Shown here piece after piece: positions 1-8,258 of a DNA stretch of 64,000 nucleotides. Origin of the DNA: a candidate division WOR-1 bacterium RIFOXYB2_FULL_46_45. Lineage in GTDB: Bacteria > Margulisbacteria > WOR-1 > XYC2-FULL-46-14. The notes under the pieces were generated by a model. The model worked only from the letters and a program-made list of their open reading frames with translations. It did no database searches and was not told the DNA's origin. How positions within the stretch are numbered: the first letter of the stretch is position 1; each line of letters begins with the position of its first letter. A program made the position numbers and the translations under genes. The stretch is taken from NCBI GenBank assembly GCA_001771585.1, contig MEUE01000004.1, positions 1-64,000 of the forward strand, given 5' to 3'.

Positions 1-537
1 ATAAATATCCTTTCCAAGTAATTCTTTTGAGTAAATGTAAAGGCGAATTGGCATGTTGCCCATCGAGTGCGTGAGTATAATGTACTTGGAAGGGATTTCT
101 GATTCAGCCGGGTATCTATCATCTTTTTTCCCTGGTCCAAACCTTTTGAACCATTCCTTGTAATCCTCTCTTGCTCTCTCCAACCAACACTTTCCTTGCA
201 TTGAAATATTATTGCCACTATCATCCTTATATGAAGCATCATTATTATAGGTTCTGTCTCCAAATTCTCTGACACTTACCAAGCTACTACCATTTTTATT
301 CTTAAAGGAATAAGAATACACATAACCCTTCAATCCGAGATCGTTTTCAAGTTGTTGTTTTAGCCGTAACCCCTTATCTCTCTCATCCTGTCCATTAAAT
401 TGATGGCTCCCTCCATTTATGCCATGAACCAAGATAAAAAGATAATCCTTGTAGGTCTTTGTCCCTTCAACATTAGACGCATATGCTGTTAAAGACAAGG
501 ACAACAATAATATTGCCGAAACAAAAATCCTTTTCAT
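1..537 (-). CDS. Secreted alpha/beta-hydrolase (lipase-like), partial
   Basis: The reading frame is open from an ATG at 537 to the left edge, so the C-terminus is missing. Residues 1-20 form a signal peptide ending in TAYA. An HG pair in LVHGING (residues 38-39) matches the oxyanion-loop motif of alpha/beta hydrolases. LTHSMGN near residue 156 is a nucleophile elbow in which the usual first Gly is Thr and the presumed catalytic Ser is residue 158. It starts 7 nt after the stop of the upstream lipoprotein gene, so the two are probably co-transcribed. The His and Asp of the triad lie beyond the window. The fold assignment is fairly safe; the substrate is unknown (lipase, esterase or acyltransferase are all possible). 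Confidence 0.7.
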   Translation of the reverse strand, partial: MKRIFVSAILLLSLSLTAYASNVEGTKTYKDYLFILVHGINGGSHQFNGQDERDKGLRLKQQLENDLGLKGYVYSYSFKNKNGSSLVSVREFGDRTYNNDASYKDDSGNNISMQGKCWLERAREDYKEWFKRFGPGKKDDRYPAESEIPSKYIILTHSMGNMPIRLYIYSKELLGKDIY

Positions 538-544
538 AAAAAAT

Positions 545-1426
545 CTACTTAATCTTAATTTCTCCTGTGCCTGTGATATTAATCAAATAAATTCCTGCCA
601 AACTATAATCCGTATAAACAACTTTGTCGCCATTTTTTGAAAGTTTTGGTAAATAACCATTAAAATTATCAAATAATTTATTGAAGACTTTTGGGTTTAA
701 ACTTATATCAATATATCCGTACTCGGTTCCTTGTGTTCCATATGCCTCATTAGTATTACTGCTCAATATTTGAGGGCTTATAACCCTATCTTCTCTTTCA
801 ATATTTTCCTTGTTAGTTCCGTCCTGATTAATTGTTGCCGTAGAAGTATAAATTCCTAGTAAATACTCAAATATTATTTTTGTTCCATATTTCCATGCAA
901 CATTTTCCCCAACAGCCAAAAAGGTTAGTCCTGATCCGTCCCGATTAACTGTATAAATTTCACTTGTTGCGGAGGTTTTTATGCCATAAGCTAATTTACT
1001 CTCGTCCGGACCCCAATCTAACGAGTCCGTTGTCGCACCAGCATTGATCGAACTTACATCGTTGCCACTGGTATCTACAACTTTTACATAGTTGCCTTCG
1101 GTATATGCATAATAATTTCCAAGCGGTGAAGCGGCCACCTTCCCTCCCGCACCAATTTTTTTTATATTCGTTTCGCCTGTCCCATCATCATTCATGAGAA
1201 CAAGATAATATTCGGCTGCTATATCCGTTCCTCCACTACCCCCAGAGCCCCCGCTCACTGTTTGGACATTCTTTGTACAAAGTATCTTTCCGTTCGGAGT
1301 CCAATTGGGATTGTAGTAGTAAGTGGTCGTACTTGGATTCGCTGACAGAGTGCACCCCCCAATTACTAGCAACCCAACAAAACAAGAAACAACCAAAACC
1401 AACACTGTGATTTTCCTAATCATCAT
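545..1426 (-). CDS. Lipoprotein with TolB-like beta-propeller repeats
   Basis: 293 residues. A hydrophobic N-terminus ends in the lipobox VIGGC, with Cys25 as the predicted lipidated residue, so the product is probably membrane-anchored outside the cytoplasm. The rest shows recurring blocks of the WD40-like/PD40 type (for example ASPLGNYYAYTEG and WGPDESKLAYGI), as in TolB-like propellers that read out as paired 'aspartate/glycine-serine' strands. A strong Shine-Dalgarno (AGGAGG) lies 6 nt before the ATG at 1426. The neighbouring hydrolase follows after 7 nt. Function unknown; probably a binding or scaffold domain. Confidence 0.7.
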   Translation of the reverse strand: MMIRKITVLVLVVSCFVGLLVIGGCTLSANPSTTTYYYNPNWTPNGKILCTKNVQTVSGGSGGSGGTDIAAEYYLVLMNDDGTGETNIKKIGAGGKVAASPLGNYYAYTEGNYVKVVDTSGNDVSSINAGATTDSLDWGPDESKLAYGIKTSATSEIYTVNRDGSGLTFLAVGENVAWKYGTKIIFEYLLGIYTSTATINQDGTNKENIEREDRVISPQILSSNTNEAYGTQGTEYGYIDISLNPKVFNKLFDNFNGYLPKLSKNGDKVVYTDYSLAGIYLINITGTGEIKIK

Positions 1427-1580
1427 TTTTGTCCTCCTTTATGTTTTACTATCAACGATAGCTGGACTATCAACGGATTCTAAACGGATTAACGGATATC
1501 CTCGTGGTTCTGGTCTTTCCTTTACATGCCACTTGCCTACACATAGTATCCTCCCCTCTTTTCTCCGTTTATCTGTTATA

Positions 1581-1620
1581 TCCATTGTTTAATCCGTTCA
1601 TCCGTTATAATATCCGTTGA
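1581..1620. repeat. 40-bp direct repeat, left copy, of ATCCGTT units
   Basis: This 40-bp block is built from ATCCGTT/CATCCGTT heptamer-like units. It recurs at 2109-2148 with one mismatch, in the same orientation, so the pair brackets the GxxExxY gene. Degenerate units in both orientations continue through 1465-1500 and 1621-1655. Confidence 0.85.
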
Positions 1621-1629
1621 CTTATCCGT

Positions 1630-2091
1630 TCATCCGTTGGCCCTATCCGTTGATAGAATCCGCACCCCAAACCGCAACCCCTTCTCATTAAATTTAGATA
1701 CTTTTCTGGGAGGAAAGATCCTTTTGTACTCAAGAAACTTTCGCCCAAAATTGATCAACAATCCAATCTTATTGTCATTTGCTTTCAAATAAGTGATCAC
1801 TTGCGCCAATTCATTGTTTGTTACCGGATGGGACAGCGCCTTAAGTTCAACCACCACCAAATTTTCGACTAAAATATCTATAAAAAGCAATCCGAGCAGT
1901 CTGGTTTCATTATACACATCAACCTGCTTTTGCGGTTCAAAATTTAGTTCGGTTTTCTTCAGCGCATCTTCCATCGCCCGCTGGTACATTTCTTCTTTGA
2001 GTCCCGGCCCCAACAAATTATGAACCTCCATCGCCGAACCGATGATCTTGAAGGTTATCTCATCAAACTTTGTCTTAACCAGTTTTGTCAT
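1630..2091 (-). CDS. GxxExxY family protein (PD-(D/E)XK nuclease-like)
   Basis: 153 residues. The family-defining motif appears as GLKEEMY near residue 31, followed by a core with FIDILVE and VELKAL. Together these supply the Glu, Asp and E-x-K arrangement of the PD-(D/E)XK nuclease superfamily. The last codons and the stop lie inside the flanking ATCCGTT repeats, so the C-terminal STDRANG tail is repeat-encoded. The gene stands alone in the same direction as the envelope genes around it and looks inserted between them. Members of this family are patchily distributed and often multi-copy; biological role not established. Confidence 0.8.
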   Translation of the reverse strand: MTKLVKTKFDEITFKIIGSAMEVHNLLGPGLKEEMYQRAMEDALKKTELNFEPQKQVDVYNETRLLGLLFIDILVENLVVVELKALSHPVTNNELAQVITYLKANDNKIGLLINFGRKFLEYKRIFPPRKVSKFNEKGLRFGVRILSTDRANG

Positions 2092-2108
2092 TTTTTATCC
2101 GTTTCCCA

Positions 2109-2148
2109 TCCATTGTTTTATCCGTTCATCCGTTATAATATCCGTTGA
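2109..2148. repeat. 40-bp direct repeat, right copy, of ATCCGTT units
   Basis: Partner of the block at 1581-1620, differing at one position. It lies just upstream of the GxxExxY start codon, between that gene and the PorV-like gene. Confidence 0.85.
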
Positions 2149-2171
2149 TAGCAGACACAAGAACCTCAACA

Positions 2172-3098
2172 TCAAAACTTACACCCTAACGCAAAATAAT
2201 GTGAATCGACACTCGTTCCGTTTGATCTTCTCCACGCGTAATCAAATTGAAACCCCCTTAAAAAATCAACCCCCAATCCAACAGCTCCTGTCCCAACATA
2301 GTTTGCACTATTATCTTTTGAAAATGATTCTCCCAACCTGACCTTTAGCCACTCAACAACAGAGAACTCTCCGCCAAGCAAGAGGTTATCAATATCGATA
2401 TTTTGATCAATATTATTATCCTGCAAATCCATGGCAAGCAAAATCCTCTCTGCGATTGGCCGATAAGATACACCCAGGACAGCTCCTTTGGTTATTTTTT
2501 CGCGCAACCCGCTGGCCCAATTGAAATCGGTTGGATAAATGTTTTCCAATGTCATTCCTACTGAAAAATTCCAAATCGGACTCCACAGCAATCCCAAATC
2601 AAAGCTGTACGCTTTTTCTTCTGATATTGCAGTAAACTCTTGGGATAAACAATGGTATTTTATCCCTACTCCCAACCAATCGGTAATCTTGTTGCCGTAT
2701 GTAACTGCCATATCCCCTTTTTGATAATTGGTATTATCGGAGGAAATTAAATTACCATTTCCATCTAGTATTATTGTAGGAATATTATAAGTTCCCATAA
2801 GATTATAACCAATACCTAGCGCTCCGTAATTATTTAAATTTACGACCCCACTAAAATAATACTGATTAACATCTGACATTAGTGAAGCATAACTTCCTAA
2901 TAATTCATTTGCTTTTATAAAACCAAGGCCGCCGGGGTTTAAAAACACCGCATTAGCATCGTCCGCAATGCCAACAAAAGCACCCCCCATGGCTACAACT
3001 CGGGGTGAAGAGGAAGAAAGAAATGATGAAAAAGAAGGATTAGTAAGCAAAACGCTTAAACCGGCAATTATAAATATCAGTAAAAATTTCCCCTTCAA
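2172..3098 (-). CDS. PorV/UPF0164-like outer-membrane beta-barrel protein
   Basis: 308 residues with a hydrophobic signal sequence at the N-terminus. After it comes the signature SSPRVVAMGGAFVGIADDAN followed by NPGGLGFI, typical of PorV/PorQ and FadL-like barrels of the UPF0164 group. The remainder alternates short polar and aromatic strands, and it ends in an aromatic residue (GCKF), as barrel proteins often do. The start is TTG, overlapping the stop of the preceding barrel gene, and no other in-frame start precedes the signal peptide; translation is probably coupled. It is the last gene of a six-gene chain. Transport substrate unknown. Confidence 0.75.
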   Translation of the reverse strand: MKGKFLLIFIIAGLSVLLTNPSFSSFLSSSSPRVVAMGGAFVGIADDANAVFLNPGGLGFIKANELLGSYASLMSDVNQYYFSGVVNLNNYGALGIGYNLMGTYNIPTIILDGNGNLISSDNTNYQKGDMAVTYGNKITDWLGVGIKYHCLSQEFTAISEEKAYSFDLGLLWSPIWNFSVGMTLENIYPTDFNWASGLREKITKGAVLGVSYRPIAERILLAMDLQDNNIDQNIDIDNLLLGGEFSVVEWLKVRLGESFSKDNSANYVGTGAVGLGVDFLRGFQFDYAWRRSNGTSVDSHYFALGCKF

Positions 3099-5179
3099 AA
3101 CTCAAGCCCTCCGCTAAACTTCAATTGCGTAGCCGAAAAATTATTAGTTGGTGTTATTGTGTCCTTATTGTCGATCTTTTTCCATTCTCCTCCTAAATTT
3201 ATCAAGGACAAGATCGGATTGACCCCCGTCGTTGAAATTTTACAGGTTAACGAAATGCCTTGCTCGGCCCTATCGCCGGAAAGGCCGCCTCCCCTATTTT
3301 GCGCGACTGAATAATCGTAGAAGAGGCCTATCGTACTTTGGGCAAAAAGAGTAAATTCATACCCCAATCGGCAAAGCGGAGTTGTGGTGCGCACGGATTG
3401 GGAATTGATCTCGTCTTTGTAATTTAAAAAAACCGATCCTCCAAAATTAAACTTGTTAAGCCAACCGTATTCAAGGCTGGTCTTAACCGCTTCTTGAGTC
3501 GCGCTGTTCGTATATTTTAAGATAATATCCGAAACTTTTGCCGGTAAATAGCCGCCAATCCCGATCCTCTGGTACAACGTGACCACCTTCTCCCGGCTAT
3601 CCCGAACATCAATCCGAGACGATAAGTTTGGCGCGGGATCCCACCTGATTCCGGCATGATTAAATGAACTATTGGATTCTAAAGTGGCGCTTCCCTCTTG
3701 GGTAACCGAGAAACCGGTTCCGGCAAGCAAAGACAGTCCTTTTATAAGCGAATATTCCGCTCCCGCATAACCCTCGTTATATTTACTTTTTATCCCCAGC
3801 TTTACCCTTTTATCGGAAGCAAAGTTTGAGTCGCTGTTCAAATAGGACCCGTAAACTTTTAAATTATTGAACAGCCCCATCCCGGTGATTTTAACGGCAT
3901 TCCCGCTTTCACCGGTTACAGTTGGGGTAATCCCTTGATTTATGCTGTTTGAAAATTCGCCAATAAGATAGGCGTTTTGCCCAAAATTAATACGCTCATA
4001 AAGGCTGTAAACACTAAAATTGTGAGGATCAAAAACAGATAAAGAGGACTTATTGGCCAAAAACGAGTAGGAAAATTTGAGGGTATTCCAGTCAACCGGA
4101 TTATATTCAACCGCTCCCCCCAAAGTATCGTGTTTTTCTCTGGCATAAGAGTAGTCGTATTTAACCTTTACTCTCGCGTCTTCAGGGACAGGATCGCGCA
4201 AAACAAAGAGTCCCCGATTGTAATCCACGGAATAATCGATACCTCTCCTTATTTTTACCTCATCAATCAAAATCTCTTCGGAATAACTGAGCAGAGGCAT
4301 TCCGGGGACATAAAACGCCTGCCGCCGGGAATCGTTCTTTATATCAAAATTCAGCTCTTCCTTATTCCCATTCGGCAAAGAAAAAACGACCCGTGCGCTA
4401 TTCGATCCCTGGTAATAAGAGGAAGAAAAAAGGACAAAATCATCAAAGATAAAGTAATCAAAGTTGGGAATAAGTTTTTTTTCGTTGATGTATAATTCAA
4501 CCGTCTCCGGTAAAACATCAATTCTTTTAAGATCTAAGCTTCTATACTCTAATTTAGGATCGTCATCATAAAGACCAGGAGATTTCTCCCCATAATAATC
4601 CGGGCTCCTAAAATAGTTCCAGTTGTTGAGCGCCTCCGTAGTATAAGAGGTTGTCATACTGCCGGATGGCATTAGGCTGAATTTTAATCGATCCCATTTT
4701 CCGGAAAGTAATACCCCGGAAACAGTATAGGAATAAAGCGAATAAAAGAGGTTGGAATTGTAAAAATCGGTCTCTCCCAATAAGATTGAGTATTCCTTAT
4801 ATTTGAGCCCAACGTTAAACACCCCCCTTACAAGAGGGTTTTGATAAATTAAATAATTAACCGACAAGTCGGAAGCAAGATCGGCATTAATTAACAGGCT
4901 TAATTTTTCTGCCCATGCAAGATCACCCGTTCTGGAGGCTTCCGAGCTGGTTCGGTATAGATAGTAGTTGGATTGAGGATTAACTTGAAATTGATCGTAA
5001 AACCATTGTTTTTCACCGCTGATATCGATTTTGGGATACTGCGCCTGGCCTTCTATGACCCACTCGGAAAAAGAGGGGGATTGAAAAAAGCAGATAAGCC
5101 CCCAAGCCAATAAAAAACAACAAATCAAAAAATCTTTTTTTGTTTTCAATTTATTCCTCTTTGATAGCATCCCCTTCAA
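3095..5179 (-). CDS. Large outer-membrane beta-barrel protein, uncharacterised
   Basis: 694 residues. A signal segment lies near residues 17-38. The middle contains two related units (ETVELYINEKKLIPNFDYFI and a second beginning EILIDEVKIRRGIDY) of the kind seen in large envelope proteins, where a short beta domain precedes the barrel. The second half has many amphipathic strands and ends in FSGGLEF, a barrel-type terminus. It overlaps both neighbours by 4 nt. The likely start is TTG, sharing bases with the TGA of the metalloprotease gene; an ATG three codons later is the alternative. Not recognised as a named family; role unknown, probably in envelope assembly or export with its operon partners. 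Confidence 0.6.
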   Translation of the reverse strand: MKGMLSKRNKLKTKKDFLICCFLLAWGLICFFQSPSFSEWVIEGQAQYPKIDISGEKQWFYDQFQVNPQSNYYLYRTSSEASRTGDLAWAEKLSLLINADLASDLSVNYLIYQNPLVRGVFNVGLKYKEYSILLGETDFYNSNLFYSLYSYTVSGVLLSGKWDRLKFSLMPSGSMTTSYTTEALNNWNYFRSPDYYGEKSPGLYDDDPKLEYRSLDLKRIDVLPETVELYINEKKLIPNFDYFIFDDFVLFSSSYYQGSNSARVVFSLPNGNKEELNFDIKNDSRRQAFYVPGMPLLSYSEEILIDEVKIRRGIDYSVDYNRGLFVLRDPVPEDARVKVKYDYSYAREKHDTLGGAVEYNPVDWNTLKFSYSFLANKSSLSVFDPHNFSVYSLYERINFGQNAYLIGEFSNSINQGITPTVTGESGNAVKITGMGLFNNLKVYGSYLNSDSNFASDKRVKLGIKSKYNEGYAGAEYSLIKGLSLLAGTGFSVTQEGSATLESNSSFNHAGIRWDPAPNLSSRIDVRDSREKVVTLYQRIGIGGYLPAKVSDIILKYTNSATQEAVKTSLEYGWLNKFNFGGSVFLNYKDEINSQSVRTTTPLCRLGYEFTLFAQSTIGLFYDYSVAQNRGGGLSGDRAEQGISLTCKISTTGVNPILSLINLGGEWKKIDNKDTITPTNNFSATQLKFSGGLEF

Positions 5180-6429
5180 ATCATCAGCTTTTTCTCTTCC
5201 CAGAGATTAAGTTTTTCTTTAAGCACTTCTATCCTGTCAGCGGGTGAAGGGTGCGATTTGAAGATCGAGTAATCGGGATGCTGCTCGTCAAGCGTCTTTA
5301 ATTTCATCATTAACCTGATCATCCCCTTTGGATCGTATCCCGCCGATGACATATAAGACAATCCGGCAATGTCCGCTTCTTTTTCGATTTCCCTGCTGTA
5401 GCCGGACGAAAAAAGATTTGAGAAAAATCCGACCGATAGTTCGGTCAGCTTTGTGTTGCCCCTAAACCCACTGCTTCCAAGCAGTGCCAAACCAACAATT
5501 GTTCCCACCGTATTGGCGTTTTGGCCGGCTTCGTACTGCTTGATCTGGTGCCTTTCGCTGTAATGGCTCAACTCGTGTGAAAGCAGCCCCGCGACCTCTT
5601 CTTCCGTATCCAGGACATCAAAAAGCCCCTTGGTCATATAAAGCGTCCCGTCCGCTATTATAAAAGTGTTAAAGTCGGGAGTGTTTAAAAGGGTTAGATT
5701 GTCTTTGCGCGGAGTGATGCGGCAGATTCCGGCAAGTTTATCATAGGTTTTTATGATCATCTTCATCTTTTCTTTTTCGGCCTCGGTCCTCAAGTCCGAC
5801 TGGGGATAGACGGTAAACTTTTCTGAAGTGTAAGTCCGCCCCATTTCGGTCAACTTCTTTTCCGTTTCGGAAAGATGCTCTATTTCCGGAAAACAGATCC
5901 TGCACGGAATATAATTGGACTTTTCGGCGTACTGGCGGCTCATACAAATAGTTTCCTGCCCATAAGTGTGCCCGCTGCCGGGCTTATGAAACTGGCTGGC
6001 GGAAGCGCTTAGTTCGACTATTTGGGATCCTTTTGATTCTACGGTTTCTATCTCAATCATCTTGTTTTCTTTTGAACCCCAGCCGCTGCTGCCGAATACT
6101 TCTAGCGTGGCGGTTGTGCCGATCTTGAGCCCTTTCACCGCGGAAACAAACTCCTGCGGATTTTTTACGCTAATCCCGTTAACTTTATAAATAAGGTCCT
6201 CTTTTTTGATCTTTTCGCAATCGGAAAGCGAGACATAGACGCCGGAGGTCGATTCCAACTGCATCTTTTCCGCCAAAAACGGGTCGATCGGAGTGATTTT
6301 TATCGGAAGACTTGATTCCCGAAGCAGATTGGCAGGATCAACTTTGGCCAGGTAATCGGCAGTCTCTTCCGCAAAAGATAACGGGGAAAGCAGGAACAGG
6401 AACAGAAACGCGATGATTAAGTTTTTCAT
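5176..6429 (-). CDS. Secreted M48-family metalloprotease with N-terminal PDZ-like domain
   Basis: 417 residues. A signal peptide (residues 1-20) is followed by a PDZ-like region (KKEDLIYKVNGISVKNPQEF). Next comes a short Cys-containing stretch (CMSRQ...CRICFP) that could bind metal, then an M48 peptidase domain. The zinc motif HELSH is in LLSHELSHYSERH near residue 290, and the third ligand Glu is in EKEADIAGLSYM. This layout matches BepA/Loi-type periplasmic quality-control proteases, which act on outer-membrane proteins, consistent with barrel genes downstream in the same chain. An excellent ribosome site (AAAGGAGG) lies 5 nt before the ATG. It overlaps the next gene by 4 nt. Confidence 0.85.
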   Translation of the reverse strand: MKNLIIAFLFLFLLSPLSFAEETADYLAKVDPANLLRESSLPIKITPIDPFLAEKMQLESTSGVYVSLSDCEKIKKEDLIYKVNGISVKNPQEFVSAVKGLKIGTTATLEVFGSSGWGSKENKMIEIETVESKGSQIVELSASASQFHKPGSGHTYGQETICMSRQYAEKSNYIPCRICFPEIEHLSETEKKLTEMGRTYTSEKFTVYPQSDLRTEAEKEKMKMIIKTYDKLAGICRITPRKDNLTLLNTPDFNTFIIADGTLYMTKGLFDVLDTEEEVAGLLSHELSHYSERHQIKQYEAGQNANTVGTIVGLALLGSSGFRGNTKLTELSVGFFSNLFSSGYSREIEKEADIAGLSYMSSAGYDPKGMIRLMMKLKTLDEQHPDYSIFKSHPSPADRIEVLKEKLNLWEEKKLMI

Positions 6430-6440
6430 GGGAACCTCCT

Positions 6441-7013
6441 TTAATCAACCCTCAAATTATCCAGCGCGCAGTTTATTCCCCCCATTTGGGTGGTTGAGAT
6501 AAAGATCAGCTGAAGCTTTGCCAGCTCCCCCGATCTATTCTTCTTTGTCCCCATATTTTTAAATTCGGACAAAGGAAAAGAAACCTGCCGCCAGCCGTAC
6601 CAATTGATTTCAAGCTCTTTTACCCACAAATCGTCTTTTGTCTCTATCTCCGTATTGTTTTTATTGCCATCATAAAGTTCCACTTTTATCTTTCCGCTCC
6701 CCTCCCCATAACCATAAATATCAAGATTAAATGACCTGGCGGAAGCGGCATCAAGCCCCAAAACAACCCCTATCCCGCCGACATACCAATCTTTTGTCGC
6801 CCCCCCAACCAAAAGGGCATACGCACCGATCTTATCCGACTCGCCATCCCGCAAATCTCGGGTAGAGACGGCCCGCAGAGAGATCTTGTCGAAAGAAAAC
6901 CAGGACGGCTTATTCTTAAGCAGGCCGTCTTCAAAATCATCTATCGTATAAGCGGTTGAATTGGAAGCGATAGCCAGCAACAGGCAACTTACGGCAAAAA
7001 ACTTCCTTATCAT
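6441..7013 (-). CDS. Secreted CIA30/CBM-like beta-sandwich protein
   Basis: About 190 residues. After a signal peptide ending near NSTAYT, the sequence opens with IDDFEDG and continues with alternating strands ending ALDNLRVD. This resembles the CIA30/family-11 carbohydrate-binding beta-sandwich fold. I place the start at the ATG overlapping the TGA of the upstream gene (ATGA), rather than at a GTG three codons earlier, because that gives a clean signal peptide and coupled translation. It lies between an SLH-barrel gene and a periplasmic protease gene, so an envelope polysaccharide-binding role is plausible but not shown. Confidence 0.6.
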   Translation of the reverse strand: MIRKFFAVSCLLLAIASNSTAYTIDDFEDGLLKNKPSWFSFDKISLRAVSTRDLRDGESDKIGAYALLVGGATKDWYVGGIGVVLGLDAASARSFNLDIYGYGEGSGKIKVELYDGNKNNTEIETKDDLWVKELEINWYGWRQVSFPLSEFKNMGTKKNRSGELAKLQLIFISTTQMGGINCALDNLRVD

Positions 7014-8257
7014 AGCTTCCACCCGCTTTTTAAGACCAGCGAATTAAAATACCTGGCATACGATTGGTTAAAGAAGAGCGCGTCCCCTTCGTAATCCAGC
7101 GAAACCGTCGAATCGGGAGAGAGGGAGTAGCTGATTTCCGCTCCGTAATCCATCGCGGAAGACAACGCCCCCAAAATCGAAGGGCCGGCATCTCCCACAA
7201 CTTTACCCGCCAGCCCGGCGGTTACTTTTCCTCCCAGCTTATCGCTAAAATCCCTTAAATACTCAAGCCCTCCCCTTAAGCCCAAAAAAGTATTGTTGGA
7301 AAGATCGTTCCTTAAAAGGATTCCCCTAAACCCCAGGGCCGAAAACAAGCTTCCTCCGGCCAAATCGGAAAGGAGCGGATTTTTGTAGTTCACCATCGCG
7401 TCCAGCTTATTTTCGGTCGTCTCCTCATCTCTTATCGCCCCGGGATTAGGAATTAAATAGCGCGCGTTGTAAGAGATTCCCGAACCGACCACTTCGACCA
7501 GTCGGTTGGAATAAGCAAGTTCTCCGCCGTAGGTATAATTTGAATTGGACGAGGAGGACTGCTCGTAAAGATGCCCCATCATCCCTCCCAGTGAGACCTC
7601 GTTTTTTAATTTTGCCGCCGTTGCCGGCTCTTTCTCTTTCTTTTTTACCGCCAAAACTCTCTGTTGTTTTAGGTATTCGGCCGTTTTTACCAGCGCGGCC
7701 ATAACCTCATAGCGTTTGACCGGGCGGTTTTCTTTAAACGCCCGATCCGAAAAATTGTCCATTGCTTTCCTTTTTACGAATTTTACCGCTTCGGCCTGGT
7801 TCATTGGAAGATCGGGATCCATGGCAATCGCTCTTGCCAAAACGACCGCGAATTGGTTGATTGTAACCTTAATCTCCCCCATAAAATCCTTCGATTCGGT
7901 GCATTCCATTATTTTATACTGGTAGACCACCTTCCTGACATCGGAATAAAAAGGAGCATTAAGAGGAACATCGGAGAATCTTATATCCATCCCGGGCGAT
8001 TTTCTGGCGATCAGATTTTCTTTTTCCAGATAAGACAAATATTTTGACATTATTTCGGCCAGGTTCAATCGGGTCGTCTCTTTGTCGGCGTATTGCATCC
8101 ACCAGCCACCGATTTCCAAAGAAGCGGCCCTGGTCAGATACGGGGAATACCAGGCATCGGGCTGGATCGCCTTCTTCTGGGCGCAAAAGGCAATATTCTG
8201 TAAGCAACACAATAAGGTCGACATTAAACAAACGTACTTTAAATATTTAAACCTCAT
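7010..8257 (-). CDS. SLH-like domain protein with C-terminal beta-barrel
   Basis: About 415 residues. A signal peptide at the N-terminus ends near NIAFCA. Two S-layer-homology-like segments follow (FSDVPLNAPFYSDVRKVVYQY and FSDRAFKENRPVKRYEVMAAL), then a linker, then a strand-rich C-terminal half ending LVLKSGWKL. SLH plus barrel is the OmpM-like plan that ties the outer membrane to the cell wall in several diderm lineages outside Proteobacteria. The ATG at 8257 lies one base after the stop of the lipoprotein gene, which favours it over an in-frame ATG six codons upstream. The SLH match is moderate. Confidence 0.6.
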   Translation of the reverse strand: MRFKYLKYVCLMSTLLCCLQNIAFCAQKKAIQPDAWYSPYLTRAASLEIGGWWMQYADKETTRLNLAEIMSKYLSYLEKENLIARKSPGMDIRFSDVPLNAPFYSDVRKVVYQYKIMECTESKDFMGEIKVTINQFAVVLARAIAMDPDLPMNQAEAVKFVKRKAMDNFSDRAFKENRPVKRYEVMAALVKTAEYLKQQRVLAVKKKEKEPATAAKLKNEVSLGGMMGHLYEQSSSSNSNYTYGGELAYSNRLVEVVGSGISYNARYLIPNPGAIRDEETTENKLDAMVNYKNPLLSDLAGGSLFSALGFRGILLRNDLSNNTFLGLRGGLEYLRDFSDKLGGKVTAGLAGKVVGDAGPSILGALSSAMDYGAEISYSLSPDSTVSLDYEGDALFFNQSYARYFNSLVLKSGWKL

Positions 8258-8258
8258 T

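Noticed and set aside
1441-1660. ATCCGTT units as a CRISPR or origin iterons
   Set aside because: Units are too short and irregular, in mixed orientation, without DnaA boxes or replication genes nearby.
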